This document shows, piece after piece, positions 59,955-64,000 of a stretch of DNA of 64,000 nt. Numbering within the stretch: position 1 is the first letter of the stretch; each line of letters opens with the position of its first letter. Made by a program: the position numbers and the translations under genes. Source of the DNA: Onthophagus taurus (Eukaryota; Arthropoda; Insecta; Coleoptera; Scarabaeidae); assembly GCF_036711975.1 (NCBI RefSeq), contig NC_091976.1:19964001-20028000 (forward strand). Reading direction: 5' to 3'. The notes below the pieces were generated by a model, which made no database searches, was not told where the DNA came from, and worked only from the letters and a program-made list of their open reading frames with translations.

Positions 59955-59956
59955 TA

Positions 59957-60908
59957 CACCATGTGCCAAAAAGTTTTTATATGTTTTTTGCTAAAACAGA
60001 CAATCTGTAACATGAAAGATAAAATCTGCATCACAAAGTAAATGCCATTTGGTGAATGAACGTTGTTTCTTCGATTGTTAACAATGCCTAGAATTGATAC
60101 AAGACAGCGGTTTAACCTATAGTTTGACTTTGAAAAAGGACGAATTGTTGACCTGCAGGAGGCAAGTATTCCGTTTCGTTAAAATGGTCGAAGATTTCTT
60201 TAAACAGTGCTTTAAGCATGGACTGCGTGTTCTGAAGAACGTCACCAACATCGTCGTTCTGGAAGCGGACATCTTCAAGCGACTATTGAACGTAAAGATC
60301 GTCGCCTTAGACAAATGAGTCTTAGGGACAGATTTCATTCTTTGGCTGCAATTGGTTTTGCCTTTACGACGTCTTCCTTTGACGCAACTTCACAAAAGAT
60401 CCATACTTCTCTGGTGCCTAGAAAGACAACGTTGAATCGATGAATGGGATCACATAATGTTTGCTAACATCATGTTCCAGCAGGATAACGCCTGACCTCA
60501 TATCATCCACATCTGTAAGAATTTCCTACACAAAGAAGGAGTAGAAATTCTCCCCTGGCCTGCTTGCTTTCCGGATTTAAACCCGATCGAGCAGGTGTGG
60601 GATATAATGGGTCGCTATATAAAGCGTTTACCACAAGCAGCAAACACATTGCAGGAACATCGTCGTCACCTACAGCAAGTCTGAGGTGAGATTCAAGAAG
60701 ATACCATTGATCACTCGTTCAGACCATGCCTCGCAGAGTTGGATAGTGCATAAACAATCGTGAAGATGTAACATTTTATTGACATAAATTCTTGGTATTT
60801 TTTTTCAATTGTTATGATTTACAAATTAAAAAATAAATAAATTATTTCTAAAATGTCAGCTTTGTGACTCAGATCTTTTGAAGTGTTGCATTATTTTTGG
60901 CACGTAGT
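59957..60908 (+). mobile_element. Tc1-like element relic abutting the mariner
   Basis: Transposase remains on plus: MPRIDTRQRFN (60084), FEKGRIVDLQEASIPFR and IERKDRRLRQMSLRDRF. After a deletion of the middle come MFANIMFQQDNA (second D), then PHIIHICKNFLHKEGVEILP, WPACFPDLNPIEQVWDIM (E) and KRLPQAANTLQEHRRHLQQV, ending near 60755. Two in-frame stops occur in the last part. Short inverted ends ATGTGCCAAAAA (left, about 59963) and TTTTTGGCACGT (60894-60905) fit Tc1. The first catalytic aspartate region is missing. Confidence 0.82.
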
Positions 60909-63900
60909 TTTAGTTATTAATCATCTTTTCCGTTACCCAATAAATCAAATTTGACCTAAATTGAATATCGTTATTGGATATCATCCGACGTGGAACAACA
61001 TATCTCATAAAAGTTTCGGCAAATAGCTTGCTTTAATCCAAATAGTTCCCATTTAGGGAATGTGTTTCTACTACAAAGGTCTATTTATGGATAGCAAACG
61101 TTTTTGGTAAGGGGCAAAATAGATCAATAGTAATAGTTTCAAACCTTTGAGCAAAAAGTGCTTATTTCTGATACCTTCAACACTATATACATTGTACTTG
61201 TAGAAATCATGTATTTATTTTTTTCCTGGTAATCTATGTTTTGATCTTCTGGGTTCTAATATGTCACAAATTGGATGAATGTGACAGATTTCTGTCAATG
61301 ATTTTCCTTCCTTTTGTGACAGATTTCATACGTAAGGCTTAATTACTTTAGAGTCATTTAATAAAACGCGAAATTTTGGCAATTCCAGCAGTAAGATAGT
61401 TCCTGTAATACCGACAAATCAAGGCGAATATGGTTTTGGCTAGATCTACGATACTTTGACTTGTACTGAACTCCAGATTATCTCTCCATTCAAACAATAT
61501 GTCAATCCAGTACGTTTGTGATTTGCACGTATATTATTTTTCATGTAGATACAATCTTTCACTAAGGCCCACTTTTACCACCTCTTGATAAATTTATCCG
61601 ATAAATAAATCCACGTCTTAGCCAATGAGAGTGCTTAAAACCGCCGCAACCATGGCAACTATCCTCTAGATACTTTATCAGGAGGATGGTAAAAGTGGGC
61701 ATAAGTCTTAAACATCATGCAGTTTATTTTAAAGAAGTTGACAAGTGCTATCCATCAGATTGGCACGATGAAGATCTGTCAAATCCGTATCTAAATTCAG
61801 AAACAATACTGGAACGTCTAGAAACCGCTAATACATCAGTTATTTTGAATTATTATTGGGCACTTGTTTAGCATCTATAATAATATCAAAAAGTTAATTC
61901 TGAACTTTTAGAAATGTATGATGTTTTCCCATTGGAGCACTTATTTAATAAACCATTAATCATTTGATGTTAGATTCTTTCAAGTCACCTTTTACTAAGT
62001 ATGTATATGTAATGCTTTCTCTTTACAAATAAAAATATCACTAGGAGTATTTTTGATTTGGCCGAAACAGGAAGTTCTCTGTAAATGTTTGAATTTTCAC
62101 GTTGTGTCATCAACACAAAATCTTTCAGGAAATTCGACAACGTTGGAAGAGTTAATTTCATCTGCTAAATTCGGTCAACCTTAACAATTTTTGATGGCAA
62201 TAACTAATTCTACTTCTGCGTATTTTGATCCACAGATTCATGTGAGATAAATACAATTTGTGATCAAAAATCGTTATGGTAAACACGTGCTTTGTAAAGT
62301 TGGAAAAAATAACGCCAAAAGAAAAATTTCATGTGTGGTGGCATGTTAGTTGGCATGTTACACCTAATTTTAACTTTACAACATATTTATTATAGTTACT
62401 TCGGTGGGATTCATCACGTACTAATTTATTAGTTTAGATGCAGTCGTAGATGATTGTTCATCTTTTTATATCAATGTAATATTAGCAATAATGTAAGAAT
62501 AGAGCTGCGTCATCTCAAAATACTCACAGAGTGCTTTCACTCATTCATAGCTTAGTTGTGATAAGCATATTTTACAACTGCTGTATAATTTGGATTTTTG
62601 TACCATTTGTATTCATTTCTGTTAAATTATTATCAAGTACAAAGTTCCAAAGTAGTTCCAGTTAAAATCAAAGCTTTATCCGGGAAAGTTCTATAAAACA
62701 TGAAATCAAATGTTTTAATCAAGATAGAGACCTAAATTCCGAAAACAATGCCCGATTTAAGTAGCCCCCATTAACTTCAACATTGAAATGGGGAGATAGC
62801 AAGTCATGAGTACCCAATCTTAACACCGCCGGCTTTCTACCGTTCACTTTCAAGTTATATTTTGTGGAAACCTCCGTTACTAATAAAATCATGGTCTATT
62901 ATGCAGAGTTTATAATCCTATTAAAATAATAATAAAAAAATGTGCATATAACCAATGAAAGCTACTAAAAATGAGTAATCAAATAATTGAATCTTGAACA
63001 GTCAAGAAATACATCGCAAATGCACCAAGAAACAATTTTAAAGTTTTGTTTTATTTCCTGTTTTTTTTTAATCTTTCCTTATATTTCATTGATTTAACAC
63101 TGCACCTATAGCTACATTGGATGGATTAATTCCATTCTCTGTTTTCATTTTTTATATTTAACTAATTCACTTTGATGATAACCTGAACTTAATACTTGAT
63201 GATTAAAGATTATTATCTTGTTTACAAAATAAAAACATATATAACCTGGTAAGCTGCTTATGTTGTATAAACAAGGTTTACTTCGGTATAGGCTATTGAT
63301 AGCTTAATAATAAAGCTGTATTAGATTATTTTGCCCGAGGGTTATTAAAGCGAGCCCACCAACCTCAAAGTAGAGCTAATTGCTTTCAAACGTTGTTGGT
63401 CTGTTATTTCATAATTACCTTGCACAGGTGGCGCCCCGGTAGTTTACATCGGTGGTTTGAAGAAGACGCGTGCATGCGAAAATTATGGTTACGGTTTCAC
63501 TATTATTGACGCGGGCTCATACTCTATTAGAGACTAAATTAATAACTGTACACTAATTGCAATCTCCCATAATTAATTCCTTTCCAGGTCGGACCGGAGA
63601 TTTGCCGGTGCCGCGAACCCTTTCAGGTCGCCATTTAAATTGAAATTTATGAAAAACGGCTAGGTGCAGTCAGCTGCTTCGAAACCGGCGGCGCAAAGGA
63701 CGTTTTAATTAATAGGAAGCAGGATCATTAAAAATACTCTTATTATTAAAGAAAGTATTTTCTTTTCTAATTTATTTGGTAATTACTTGTGGTTACCCCT
63801 TGTTTTTGAAACAATTACGGTTATCCTAAAAACCAATATTTATACCGGGTCAACTAAGGGCGTGCTTGTGTTGATCTTCTTATTAAAAACGTAAACTTAT

Positions 63901-64000
63901 TAATTGAATGAAGAGAGGGAAACTTTTCGCGTTCCTACGATATTCCACTTTGTTTCCTCCATCCACGAACTACTTAGGGCCAAGTTTAATCGAAACAATT
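60909..64000. other. Right-end intergenic stretch
   Basis: No gene recognised. Contains the small inverted-repeat element at 61564-61706 and a GC-richer patch at about 63400-63720. A 61-codon plus frame at 61686-61871 (KVGISLKHHAVYFKEVDKC) starts inside the right arm of that element and is not recognised. Confidence 0.55.
61564..61706. mobile_element. Small MITE-like inverted repeat
   Basis: The left arm starts GGCCCACTTTTACCACCTCT (61564 on), and the right arm ends GGATGGTAAAAGTGGGC (about 61685-61701). The arms are about 27 bp with a few differences, and total length is about 140 bp. Likely a miniature DNA element. Family unknown. Confidence 0.55.

Noticed and set aside
1..64000. tRNA, rRNA or CRISPR-like features
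   Set aside because: I looked for GTTCGAATC-type T-loops with paired flanks and for regularly spaced short repeats with unique spacers, and found none. The tandem arrays have no unique spacers.

Overview
The window is nuclear DNA from an insect. It is AT-rich, genes are split by short introns with GTAAGT-like donors, and the genes are single copies of animal-wide families set among large amounts of decayed transposon DNA. A beetle seems plausible from the transposon mix, but the order is not proven. No bacterial or plasmid feature was seen.

Region by region. (1) 3273-12492, minus strand: the first eight exons of an ABCG half-transporter of the ABCG1/ABCG4 type. They hold the complete nucleotide-binding domain and the first membrane segment. 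The remaining membrane exons lie beyond the left edge. Its 4.5-kb first intron holds a LINE fragment and a gypsy integrase fragment, and its second intron holds foldback DNA. (2) 12.8-17.75 kb: a 0.44-kb MITE and then a long, decayed minisatellite that has swallowed a copy of nearby intron sequence and carries a near-perfect palindrome at a rearrangement junction. (3) 19104-23594, minus: complete LZTR1 (Kelch-BTB-BTB, CUL3 adaptor for RAS turnover), with a hAT relic and a nested LINE ORF1 fragment in one intron. (4) 24055-26049, plus: complete CLPTM1, arranged head-to-head with LZTR1. (5) 26.7-30.0 kb: a hAT-like terminus, a second minisatellite, a hAT transposase relic and a LINE fragment. 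(6) 30271-30853, minus: mitochondrial ribosomal protein mL49. It is head-to-head, with a 52-bp gap, with (7) 30906-32321, plus: an intronless leucine-rich-repeat protein of unknown role.

(8) From about 32.4 kb to the right edge I find no intact protein-coding gene. The space holds a ~350-bp tandem repeat split by a TA-flanked 2.26-kb DNA element with nested LINEs, mariner and Tc1 relics (one mariner with very long inverted repeats, abutted by a Tc1), a third minisatellite split by a LINE endonuclease fragment, a LINE 3' end, a duplicated decayed receptor-like fragment, and several stretches richer in GC than their surroundings. Those stretches could be distal regulatory DNA or non-coding 5' exons of a gene outside the window.

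The intact genes do not form a shared pathway. Their adjacency looks like ordinary head-to-head housekeeping pairing. The most unusual content is structural: nested elements with readable insertion history, foldback repeats and minisatellites with higher-order structure. I did not find convincing evidence of a new enzymatic or defence system.
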